The notes under the pieces are model-generated. The model had not been told where the DNA came from. It made no database searches and saw only the letters and a list, made by a program, of their open reading frames with translations. DNA of 64,000 nt from Sediminibacterium soli (GTDB lineage: Bacteria; Bacteroidota; Bacteroidia; Chitinophagales; Chitinophagaceae), in NCBI RefSeq assembly GCF_009939225.1, contig NZ_JAACJR010000005.1, forward strand, positions 64,387 to 128,386, given 5' to 3'. Positions 17,374 to 25,963 of this stretch are shown piece by piece (the first letter of the stretch is position 1; each line of letters opens with the position of its first letter). Both the position numbers and the translations under genes were made by a program.

Positions 17374-18405
17374 ATGAGCCGGGAAAAAGAGATAACGATC
17401 TACGATATTGCCAGGGAGCTTGACCTTTCTGCCGCCACCGTGAGCCGCGGTCTGAAAGACCATCCCGCCATCAACAAACAGACGAAAAAGAAGATCGCCG
17501 ATCTGGCCACCAAGCTGGGTTACCGCTCCAATAACTTTGCCAGCAATCTCAGGAAACAACGCACCAATACCATCGGTGTGATCGTGCATGAACTGAACAG
17601 CCAGTTCATTACCTCCGTTCTGGCGGGCATCGAAAAAGTGACCACCGAAGCCAACTACGACCTGATCATAGGCCACTCTTCAGAAACTTTTAAGAAAGAA
17701 GCGGCCAACGCCATGAACCTTTTTCACAAAAGGGTCGACGGACTGATCGCATCGCTTGCATACGATACAGAAGACCTTTCGCATTTTGAACCTTTTGCCA
17801 AAAAAGGCATACCCGTGATGTTCTTCGACCGGGTGTTTGAACAAAGCGAGACCACCAAAGTGGTGATCAACAACTATAAAGCAGGTTATGAAGCCACGGC
17901 CCACCTGGCAGCGCAGGGTTGCAAACGCATCGCCCATATTACGGCGAACCTGAAAAGGAATGTGTATGCGGAACGCTTGAACGGATACCGGCAGGCACTG
18001 CTCGATAACCGGTTATCCTACGATGAAAAAAGGGTGCTGGTAAACGACCTCAGCGAAGAAGCCAGCGCCAAAGCCGCCCGCCAGGTACTGGCCATGAAAC
18101 CCATGCCCGACGGCGTATTTATCACCAACGATTTCTGCGCCGCGGTTTGCATGCAGGTTTTTAAAGACGCCGGTAAACGCATTCCCCAGGATATTGCCGT
18201 GGTGGGATTTAACAACGATGCGATCTGCAAGATCGTGGAGCCCAAACTGACCACGGTTAACTATCCGGGTATTGAAATGGGCGAGATCGTTGCCCGTAAC
18301 CTCATCAACCACCTGCATGGGGTGTCGAACATCCATCTCACCAATACCATTATCATCAAATCAGAACTCATCATAAGGGAATCGTCGATGAAGAAACAGA
18401 CCTAA
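17374..18405 (+). CDS. LacI-family transcriptional regulator (second of two)
   Basis: This 343-residue regulator is a paralogue of the preceding one. It has the same opening (EITIYDIARELDLSAATVSRGL) and effector domain (TIGVIVHELNSQFITSVLAGI, IPVMFFDRVFE, VVGFNNDAICKIVEPKLTTV). I chose the ATG at 17374; a TTG three codons earlier falls inside the operator and is less likely. The stop lies 25 bp before the GH67 gene, so it is probably co-transcribed with the xylan enzymes. Differences between the two effector domains suggest that they may respond to different sugars, which the sequence alone does not decide. Confidence 0.95.
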   Translation: MSREKEITIYDIARELDLSAATVSRGLKDHPAINKQTKKKIADLATKLGYRSNNFASNLRKQRTNTIGVIVHELNSQFITSVLAGIEKVTTEANYDLIIGHSSETFKKEAANAMNLFHKRVDGLIASLAYDTEDLSHFEPFAKKGIPVMFFDRVFEQSETTKVVINNYKAGYEATAHLAAQGCKRIAHITANLKRNVYAERLNGYRQALLDNRLSYDEKRVLVNDLSEEASAKAARQVLAMKPMPDGVFITNDFCAAVCMQVFKDAGKRIPQDIAVVGFNNDAICKIVEPKLTTVNYPGIEMGEIVARNLINHLHGVSNIHLTNTIIIKSELIIRESSMKKQT

Positions 18406-18430
18406 GGTCCGCATCCGAAGAACCGTTGCC

Positions 18431-20590
18431 ATGAAAAAAAAAACTGTTGCTTTTGTCCTGCTTGCCTGCCTGTTCTTTACCGCCGCGTTTGCGGAAGACG
18501 GTTACAGGTTATGGCTGCGTTATGACCGCATCCCCAACGGGCAAATGCTTGCCGCCTACAGATCCCGGATCGGCAGTGTTGCGGTACTTGGCCAGTCGCC
18601 TACCCTTTCGGTTGCCGGCGATGAACTGGTAAAAGGTCTTTCGGGCTTACTGGGTATCCGGCAAACCACCGGCGCTACGATAGGCGAACACAGCATTGTG
18701 ATCGGCACGATTGCAGCGCCTGCCATCGGCGGTACAGGTATCGAAACAAGGGGGTTGGGCGAAGAGGGTTTCCTGATCGCGTTCAGAAAAATAGCGGGCA
18801 AACAGTGTCTTATCATTACGGGTAATACCGACAAAGGCGTGCTGTACGGCAGCTTTTATTTTCTGCAGCAGCTGCAGCAGCAGAAAAATTTTGCATCGAT
18901 CCCCGTCGCCAGTTCTCCCAAGCTGCAGTTGCGCGTGCTCAATCACTGGGACAATATGAACCGCAGCGTAGAGCGCGGGTATGCGGGGTTTTCTCTTTGG
19001 AAATGGCATTTGCTGCCAGGGTACATCGATCAGCGTTATATTGATTATGCAAGGGCCAATGCATCCATCGGGATCAATGGCACGGTTGTCAATAATGTGA
19101 ATGCCAATGCGCTGATGCTCACAAAAGAATACCTGGTCAAAGTGAAAGCGCTGGCAGATGTATTCAGACCCTATGGCATCAGGCTGTACCTGTCGGCCAA
19201 ATTCAGTGCGCCTATAGAGATCGGCAGGCTGAAAACAGCAGACCCGCTTGACCCAGAAGTCAGGGACTGGTGGAAGAAAAAAATTGACGAGATCTACAGC
19301 TATGTTCCCGATTTTGGCGGACTGCTGGTGAAAGCCAATTCAGAGGGGCAGCCCGGCCCGCAGAATTACCGCCGTACACATGCCGACGGCGCCAATATGC
19401 TGGCAGAGGCGCTGGCTCCGCATAACGGCATCGTCATGTGGCGCGCTTTTGTTTACAGCAATGAAGTGCCGGTAGACAGGACAAAACAATCCTACAACGA
19501 ATTCAAACCATTCGATGGCCAGTTCCGGAATAATGTACTTGTGCAGGTAAAGAACGGCCCGCTCGATTTTCAGCCGCGTGAACCCTTCCATCCGCTGTTT
19601 GGCGCCATGCCGAAAACGCCACTGATGATGGAGTTCCAGCTTACCCAGGAATACCTTGGACAGGGCACCCAGCTTGTATACGAAGCGCCATTGATGAAAG
19701 AAGTGCTGGACGCCGACACCTACGCCTATGGCAAGGGCAGCACCGTTGCCAGGGTCATCGACGGCTCTGCAGACCGGCACACACTTACCGGGATAGCCGG
19801 CGTAAGCAATATCGGCGACGACAGGAACTGGTGCGGACATCCTTTTGCGCAGGCCAACTGGTATGCCTACGGAAAACTGGCCTGGGATCATAACCGTTCT
19901 TCCGAACAGATTGCCGATGAATGGATCCGAATGACATTTTCCAACGATCCCTCCTTTGTCGGCCCGGTCAAACAAATGATGCTTTCTTCGAGAGAGACCA
20001 TGGTGCATTATATGACACCGGTGGGGCTGCATCATATCATGGGCGACGGACATCATTACGGTCCATCACCCTGGTCGGATAAACTGGGGCGTGCAGACTG
20101 GAATCCCGTTTATTACCACAAAGCAGATTCCCTTGGTCTTGGTTTCGCGCGAAACAGCAAAGGCACCAATGCACTGGAGCAATATGCGCCGGAAGTGAGA
20201 AAAATATATGAAGATTTATCCGACTGTCCGGAAGAGTACCTTTTGTGGTTTCATCATGTTGGATGGAATTACCGGATGCGGTCGGGAAGAACATTGTGGA
20301 ACGAGCTTTGCTTTCGCTATTACCAGGGGGTGGAAGAAGTGCGTGCCATGCAGCAGCTGTGGAACCAGACAAAGTCGCAGGTAGACGAAGAACGTTTCAA
20401 CCATGTGCGGATGCTGCTGTCCGTACAGGAAAAAGAGGCGGTGTGGTGGAGAAATGCCTGTCTGCTGTATTTCGCAACATTTTCGAAGAAACCTATACCG
20501 ACGGATTACGCGCAACCCGAACATACACTGGATTATTACAAAAGTTTACGATTCCAGTTTGTTCCGGGCAACGGTAATAACGGTAACTGA
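18431..20590 (+). CDS. Alpha-glucuronidase GH67, exported
   Basis: GH67 enzymes remove (4-O-methyl-)glucuronic acid from the non-reducing end of xylo-oligosaccharides, so they act after the backbone has been cut. The 719-residue protein has a signal peptide ending TAAFA before Glu22, giving a probable periplasmic location. The length and core motifs match the family: LRVLNHWDNMNRSVERGYAG, AINGTVVNNVNA-type barrel strands, and catalytic acids at E305 (KANSEGQPGP), D379 (NGPLDFQPREP) and E407 (LTQEYLGQG), corresponding to those of the Cellvibrio enzyme. It is the first enzyme gene of the plus-strand unit. Confidence 0.96.
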   Translation: MKKKTVAFVLLACLFFTAAFAEDGYRLWLRYDRIPNGQMLAAYRSRIGSVAVLGQSPTLSVAGDELVKGLSGLLGIRQTTGATIGEHSIVIGTIAAPAIGGTGIETRGLGEEGFLIAFRKIAGKQCLIITGNTDKGVLYGSFYFLQQLQQQKNFASIPVASSPKLQLRVLNHWDNMNRSVERGYAGFSLWKWHLLPGYIDQRYIDYARANASIGINGTVVNNVNANALMLTKEYLVKVKALADVFRPYGIRLYLSAKFSAPIEIGRLKTADPLDPEVRDWWKKKIDEIYSYVPDFGGLLVKANSEGQPGPQNYRRTHADGANMLAEALAPHNGIVMWRAFVYSNEVPVDRTKQSYNEFKPFDGQFRNNVLVQVKNGPLDFQPREPFHPLFGAMPKTPLMMEFQLTQEYLGQGTQLVYEAPLMKEVLDADTYAYGKGSTVARVIDGSADRHTLTGIAGVSNIGDDRNWCGHPFAQANWYAYGKLAWDHNRSSEQIADEWIRMTFSNDPSFVGPVKQMMLSSRETMVHYMTPVGLHHIMGDGHHYGPSPWSDKLGRADWNPVYYHKADSLGLGFARNSKGTNALEQYAPEVRKIYEDLSDCPEEYLLWFHHVGWNYRMRSGRTLWNELCFRYYQGVEEVRAMQQLWNQTKSQVDEERFNHVRMLLSVQEKEAVWWRNACLLYFATFSKKPIPTDYAQPEHTLDYYKSLRFQFVPGNGNNGN

Positions 20591-20710
20591 TATACTGCCT
20601 GATTGATCACTATTATTTGCGAATGACAGCACAACAAGTGGGCTGAAGGGTTTTGCTGTGTTCCTGTTTCTCGCAGCGCCATCTATTTAATAGTGATAAA
20701 ATTTGCTGCC

Positions 20711-23281
20711 ATGCTAAAAAAATGGATACCGGTTCTTTTGCTGTTGCCCGCAGGCTTGCTTGCCTATGGCCAGCAGGATCCGTTTATCTCCTCCGTAAAA
20801 AATGCGAACAACATTTCCTTTACCGGTGCGGTCATCGTTGTGGACGACAAAGACGACTGGCTGGTAAACAAAGCGGCGGCGCTGCTGCAGACCGATATCG
20901 AAGCCGTTACCGGCAGCAGACCTGTTATCAAAACCGAACTTGCCGGTGCCGGTAAAACAGTGATTGTTATCGGAACGATCAACGGATCGGCTGCTATCCG
21001 GCAGCTGACAGCTTCGGGAAAATTCAACACTGCCGGTATCAGGGGCAAATGGGAGGCCTGCCGTACACAGGTGCTTGCCAATCCCCTGCCGGATATTTCA
21101 AATGCACTGGTGATCGCGGGTAATGATAAAAGAGGTACGGCCTACGGGGTATTTACCTTATCGCAGCAACTGGGCGTATCGCCCTGGTACTGGTGGGCCG
21201 ATGTACCTGTTAAACAAAAAAGAGAATGGTTTGTTGATAAGTCCTGGGCGAAAGAAGATGCCCCTGCCGTAAAATACCGCGGCATCTTCATCAATGACGA
21301 AGCACCGGCATTCTCGGGCTGGACAAGAGAGAAATTCGGCGGCTTCAACGCCAGGATGTACGAACACATGTTTGAACTGATCCTGCGGCTGAGAGGAAAT
21401 TATTTATGGCCTGCCATGTGGGGCAATGCATTCAACGACGATGATACCTCCAATCCGGTGCTGGCAGACAAATACGGTATCGTAATGGGCACCTCGCATC
21501 ACGAGCCCATGCAGCGTGCGCAGCAGGAATGGAAAAAATATGGCCGGGGCGCCTGGAATTACCAGACCAATGATTCCGTGCTGCGGGCTTTCTGGAAAAA
21601 AGGCATCCGGAACATGGGCACACATGAAAGCATTGTTACCATTGGCATGCGCGGAGACGGCGATATGCCCATGACACAGGGAAGCAATATCGCCCTGCTG
21701 GAAAGGATCGTTGCCGATCAGCGGCAGATACTGTCGGATGTTACCGGCAAACCTGCTTCCGAAACACCGCAGTTATGGGCATTGTACAAAGAAGTGCAGG
21801 ATTATTACGACAAAGGCATGCGCGTTCCCGATGACGTAACCCTGTTACTCTGCGATGATAACTGGGGCAATATCCGCAAACTGCCGAAAACAACCGACGC
21901 TCCCCGCAAGGGCGGCTACGGTATTTATTATCACTTCGATTATGTGGGCGGGCCGCGTAACTACAAATGGTTAAATACAAATCCCATCGCCAGAACGTGG
22001 GAACAGATGCATCTTGCCTACGAATACGGTGTGCGCAATATCTGGATCGTTAATGTGGGCGATCTGAAACCGATGGAGTTCCCCGTCTCCTTCTTCCTTG
22101 ACTATGCCTGGGCACCCGACAGGATCGGGCCTGCCGCTTTACAGGCTTACACCAAACAGTGGGCAGCAAAACAATTTGGCCCGGAACATGCGGCGGGTAT
22201 TGCAGAAATTATTTCCGGTTATACCAAATACAACGGGCGCCGAAAACCCGAACTGCTGGATGCGAATACCTACAGCCTCGAAAATTATAACGAAGCGGAA
22301 AATGCAACCCGCGACTACCAGCTGCTGCTGGCCAAAGCGGAAAAAATCGCAGCGTCCATTCCTGCTGAATACAGGGACGCCTATTTTGAACTGGTGCTTC
22401 ACCCGGTGAAAGCCTGTGCCAACCTGCAGGAAATGTATTACCATGCGGTAAAGAACAAATGGTATGCGGCGCAGGGATCGATACAGGCTAACCAGCATGC
22501 CGACAAAGTAAAACAGCTGTACCTGCAGGACTCGCTGATCAGTCTTGACTACCACCGTGTGGCCAATGGCAAATGGAACCACATGATGGACCAGACGCAT
22601 ATCGGTTATACCTACTGGCAGCAACCCAATACGCAGAGAATGCCGGCTGTATCCTATGTGGAGAAAGGCAACACCGCAGTTGGGCCGCGGGCAACAATCG
22701 CCGTTACGGCGCAGCGCATGCTACCGAAAACAGGCAATAAAAATTCCTTTTACCAGCAGGACGGTTATGTATCGATCGAAGCGGATCATTATTCGAAAGC
22801 TGTTGGCAATAACCAGATAACCTGGCAGGCATTGCCTGACCACGGGAAAACAGGATCTGCCATTACCACCCTGCCAGTAACAGCGGCCGCCGAATTACCG
22901 GGCAGCAAATCACCACACCTGGAGTATGAAATGTACCTGCAGGCAGGTTCCGACTCGGTAAAAGTGATGGCTTATTTTTCGCCCACATTGAATTTTCACA
23001 GGGAACCCGAGGGATTGCGCTACGCGGTTTCCATAGACGATGAGATACCGCAGGTAATTTCCATCAACAAAGACGACAGCAACGAACGATTATGGAATAC
23101 CTGGGTGGCAAACAATATCATCATCAAAACAACCAGGCATGCCATGCTGAAACCGGGCAGACATGTGCTGAAATTCTGGCGGGTCAGCCCTGCAGTGGTA
23201 TTGCAGAAACTCGTTATCGTCACGGGTGAAGTGAAACAAAGCTATCTCGGTCCGCCCGAAACAAGATCATCAACCAAATAA
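20711..23281 (+). CDS. Alpha-glucuronidase GH115, exported
   Basis: GH115 enzymes remove (4-O-methyl-)glucuronic acid from internal as well as terminal xylose units, so they can work on polymeric glucuronoxylan. Starting at the ATG at 20711 gives 856 residues with a signal peptide (MLKKWIPVLLLLPAGLLAYG). Family-type blocks include KYRGIFINDEAPAFSGW, LRGNYLWPAMWGNAFNDDD, GTSHHEPMQRAQQEW, NWGNIRKLP and IWIVNVGDLKPMEFPVSFFLDYAW. A frame opening six codons earlier is possible. The C-terminal part (from about residue 690) is a beta-rich accessory domain. It follows GH67 after about 120 bp and precedes GH43 by 11 bp. Confidence 0.95.
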   Translation: MLKKWIPVLLLLPAGLLAYGQQDPFISSVKNANNISFTGAVIVVDDKDDWLVNKAAALLQTDIEAVTGSRPVIKTELAGAGKTVIVIGTINGSAAIRQLTASGKFNTAGIRGKWEACRTQVLANPLPDISNALVIAGNDKRGTAYGVFTLSQQLGVSPWYWWADVPVKQKREWFVDKSWAKEDAPAVKYRGIFINDEAPAFSGWTREKFGGFNARMYEHMFELILRLRGNYLWPAMWGNAFNDDDTSNPVLADKYGIVMGTSHHEPMQRAQQEWKKYGRGAWNYQTNDSVLRAFWKKGIRNMGTHESIVTIGMRGDGDMPMTQGSNIALLERIVADQRQILSDVTGKPASETPQLWALYKEVQDYYDKGMRVPDDVTLLLCDDNWGNIRKLPKTTDAPRKGGYGIYYHFDYVGGPRNYKWLNTNPIARTWEQMHLAYEYGVRNIWIVNVGDLKPMEFPVSFFLDYAWAPDRIGPAALQAYTKQWAAKQFGPEHAAGIAEIISGYTKYNGRRKPELLDANTYSLENYNEAENATRDYQLLLAKAEKIAASIPAEYRDAYFELVLHPVKACANLQEMYYHAVKNKWYAAQGSIQANQHADKVKQLYLQDSLISLDYHRVANGKWNHMMDQTHIGYTYWQQPNTQRMPAVSYVEKGNTAVGPRATIAVTAQRMLPKTGNKNSFYQQDGYVSIEADHYSKAVGNNQITWQALPDHGKTGSAITTLPVTAAAELPGSKSPHLEYEMYLQAGSDSVKVMAYFSPTLNFHREPEGLRYAVSIDDEIPQVISINKDDSNERLWNTWVANNIIIKTTRHAMLKPGRHVLKFWRVSPAVVLQKLVIVTGEVKQSYLGPPETRSSTK

Positions 23282-23292
23282 AAACAATAGCT

Positions 23293-24375
23293 ATGAATAC
23301 AGCAACATTCGGCAGATGCCTGGCTGCAGCACTAAGTCTCGCCATGTTTTCTTCCTGTGCACAACAACACAAAACAGAAACCGCCACAGAAAAAGGAACG
23401 CTGAAGAAGACGCCGGTCTCGCAGCCCCTGGTAAAAGATATCTATACCGCGGATCCTTCCGCGCATGTATTCAACGGGCGCATCTATGTATACCCATCGC
23501 ACGATTTTGAAGCCGGCATACCGGAAAACGATCTTGGCGATCATTTCGGCATGCGGGATTACCACATCCTCTCGATGGACTCCATCGGCGGCAAAGTAAC
23601 CGATCATGGTGTGGCACTGGATATCAAAGACATCCCCTGGGCGGGCCGGCAGTTATGGGCGCCCGATGCTGCTTTCAAAGACGGGATCTATTATCTCTAC
23701 TTCCCCGTAAAAGACAAAAAGGATGTGTTCCATATCGGAGTTGCCACCGGCAACCAACCCGAAGGTCCGTTTAAACCGGAACCGGCGCCGATTGCCAACA
23801 GTTTCAGCATTGACCCTTCGGTATTCAAAGACGATGACGGCAATTTCTATATGTACTTTGGCGGCATCTGGGGTGGGCAGCTACAGAAATGGACGGCTAA
23901 CAAATACGATTCGGCCGGGGCCCTGAAAAAAGCGGATGAAAAAGCGATAATGCCGCGTGTGGCAAAACTTGCTGCCGATATGAAGCAGTTCACCGAATTC
24001 CCGAAGGAGATTTCGATCGTTGATGAAAAAGGGCTTCCCTTCCTGGAAAAAAACAACGACAAGCGTTTCTTCGAAGCCTCCTGGATGCATAAATACAATG
24101 GAAAATATTATTTCTCCTACTCTACCGGCGATACGCATAATATCTGCTACGCCATTGGCGATTCGCCGTACGGGCCCTTTGTTTATAAGGGCATTATTTT
24201 AACCCCGGTAGAGGGCTGGACAAGCCATCACTCTATTGTTGAGATCAAAGGGAAATGGTATCTTTTCTACCACGATACACAGCTTTCGGGAAAAACACAT
24301 CTCCGGAATGTAAAAGTCACCGGGTTGCATTACAATCCCGATGGCAGTATACAAACGATCAATGCTTATAAATAA
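23293..24375 (+). CDS. Glycoside hydrolase GH43, lipoprotein (beta-xylosidase or alpha-L-arabinofuranosidase)
   Basis: The 360-residue protein has a lipoprotein signal ending AMFSSC (Cys22) and a five-bladed propeller of GH43. The three catalytic acids are visible: D54 in TADPSAHVF as the base, D174 in FSIDPSVF as the pKa modulator, and E261 in FFEASWMHKYNGKYYF as the proton donor. GH43 members act on xylosidic or arabinofuranosidic links, and the motif pattern resembles the GH43_1-type enzymes, but the exact specificity cannot be read from the sequence. It lies 26 bp before the GH51 gene in the same transcript. Confidence 0.93.
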   Translation: MNTATFGRCLAAALSLAMFSSCAQQHKTETATEKGTLKKTPVSQPLVKDIYTADPSAHVFNGRIYVYPSHDFEAGIPENDLGDHFGMRDYHILSMDSIGGKVTDHGVALDIKDIPWAGRQLWAPDAAFKDGIYYLYFPVKDKKDVFHIGVATGNQPEGPFKPEPAPIANSFSIDPSVFKDDDGNFYMYFGGIWGGQLQKWTANKYDSAGALKKADEKAIMPRVAKLAADMKQFTEFPKEISIVDEKGLPFLEKNNDKRFFEASWMHKYNGKYYFSYSTGDTHNICYAIGDSPYGPFVYKGIILTPVEGWTSHHSIVEIKGKWYLFYHDTQLSGKTHLRNVKVTGLHYNPDGSIQTINAYK

Positions 24376-24401
24376 ACAACCGTTCCAAACAACCGCTTTC
24401 T

Positions 24402-25937
24402 ATGAAACGAATTTTTCTGCTGGCTGGCATCTGCGCCGGCATATTTGCAAATGCGCAAAACACCATCGTACTGCAGGCCGATAAAGGCAAAGACATCATC
24501 AACAAAAATATCTACGGACATTTTGCCGAGCACCTGGGTCATTGCATCTACGGCGGCTTATTTGTTGGCGAGAACAATACCAGGATCCCTAACAAAGACG
24601 GCGTACGTCTTGATGTGATCGACGCACTGAAGAAACTGAAAGTGCCCGTACTGCGGTGGCCCGGTGGCTGTTTTGCCGATACCTATCATTGGAAAGACGG
24701 CATCGGTCCGAAAAAAGAAAGACCTTCCATACTGAATGTCTGGTGGGGCAATGTAAAAGAAGACAACAGTTTTGGCACCAATGAATTCCTGAACATGTGC
24801 GAGGTGCTGGGCGCCGAGCCCTATTTAAGCGGCAATGTGGGAAGCGGCACACCGCAGGAACTGTCTGACTGGGTAAAATACACCACTCACCCGAATGGAA
24901 CCAGTCCTATGACCGATCTGCGTCAGAAAAACGGCCGCGCCAATCCCTGGCAGGTAAAATACTGGGGGCTTGGCAACGAAGCCTGGGGTTGCGGCGGCAA
25001 CATGAAACCCGATTACTATGCAAATATCTACCGCCAGTACGCCACTTTTATGACCAGTGCGGGCAAAGAACGCATTTACCGGATTGCCTCCGGGGCCAGC
25101 GATGCGGATTATAACTGGACAGAAACTTTGATGCGCGAGATACCGCACAATATGCTGGATGCGGTGGGTGTGCATCATTATTCGGTCATCAGCTGGAACA
25201 AGAAAGGATCGGCCACCGCATTTGACGAGGAACTGTATTATACCACCATGCAGCGCGCACTTGAAATGGAAGAACTGGTAAGCAGGCATGCCGCGGTGAT
25301 GGATAAATACGATCCCAACAAAAGAGTGGCCATTGCCGTAGACGAATGGGGTGGCTGGTATGATGTGGAGCCCGGCACCAACGGCGCATTCCTGTACCAG
25401 CAGAACACCATGCGCGATGCCATGATCGCCGGCACCACGCTGAATATCTTCAACAACCATTGCGACCGCGTAAAAATGGCCAACCTGGCACAGATCGTCA
25501 ACGTACTGCAGGCCGTGGTGCTGACCAATGAAGAAAAGATCGTGCTCACACCCACTTACCATGTGATGGAAATGTACAACGTGCATCAGGACGCCACCAT
25601 GCTGCCCGTTGCCGTAACCAGCAACGATTACAAAATGGGAAAAGAAAAACTGAAGGCGGTTTCTGCATCTGCGTCGAAAGACAAAAACGGCAAAACACAT
25701 ATTTCCCTGGTGAACATCGATGCATCCAAAGCGCAGGATATTACAATCAACATCGAAGGCGCGAGTTATACCTCCGTCAGCGGAAGGATACTGTCATCGG
25801 ACAAATTGCAGAATTACAACAGTTTCGAAAATCCTGACAAGATCAGGCCGGCTGCATTCAACGGGGCAAAACTGGGCGATGGCAGACTTACACTGAGTCT
25901 TCCGCCCTTTTCCGTTGTTGTACTGGAATTAAAATAA
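24402..25937 (+). CDS. Alpha-L-arabinofuranosidase GH51, exported
   Basis: GH51 enzymes remove arabinofuranose side groups from arabinoxylan or its oligosaccharides. The protein has 511 residues with a signal peptide (MKRIFLLAGICAGIFANAQ). The barrel shows IYGHFAEHLGHCIYGG, LRWPGGCFADTYHWKDGIGP and the acid/base E193 in WGLGNEAWGCGG; the nucleophile is E315 in AVDEWGGWY. A C-terminal beta-domain ends in LSLPPFSVVVLELK. The arabinose it frees would be used by the araA gene in the left operon. Confidence 0.97.
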   Translation: MKRIFLLAGICAGIFANAQNTIVLQADKGKDIINKNIYGHFAEHLGHCIYGGLFVGENNTRIPNKDGVRLDVIDALKKLKVPVLRWPGGCFADTYHWKDGIGPKKERPSILNVWWGNVKEDNSFGTNEFLNMCEVLGAEPYLSGNVGSGTPQELSDWVKYTTHPNGTSPMTDLRQKNGRANPWQVKYWGLGNEAWGCGGNMKPDYYANIYRQYATFMTSAGKERIYRIASGASDADYNWTETLMREIPHNMLDAVGVHHYSVISWNKKGSATAFDEELYYTTMQRALEMEELVSRHAAVMDKYDPNKRVAIAVDEWGGWYDVEPGTNGAFLYQQNTMRDAMIAGTTLNIFNNHCDRVKMANLAQIVNVLQAVVLTNEEKIVLTPTYHVMEMYNVHQDATMLPVAVTSNDYKMGKEKLKAVSASASKDKNGKTHISLVNIDASKAQDITINIEGASYTSVSGRILSSDKLQNYNSFENPDKIRPAAFNGAKLGDGRLTLSLPPFSVVVLELK

Positions 25938-25963
25938 TACCATCACCCGCCAATACGCTTGTC

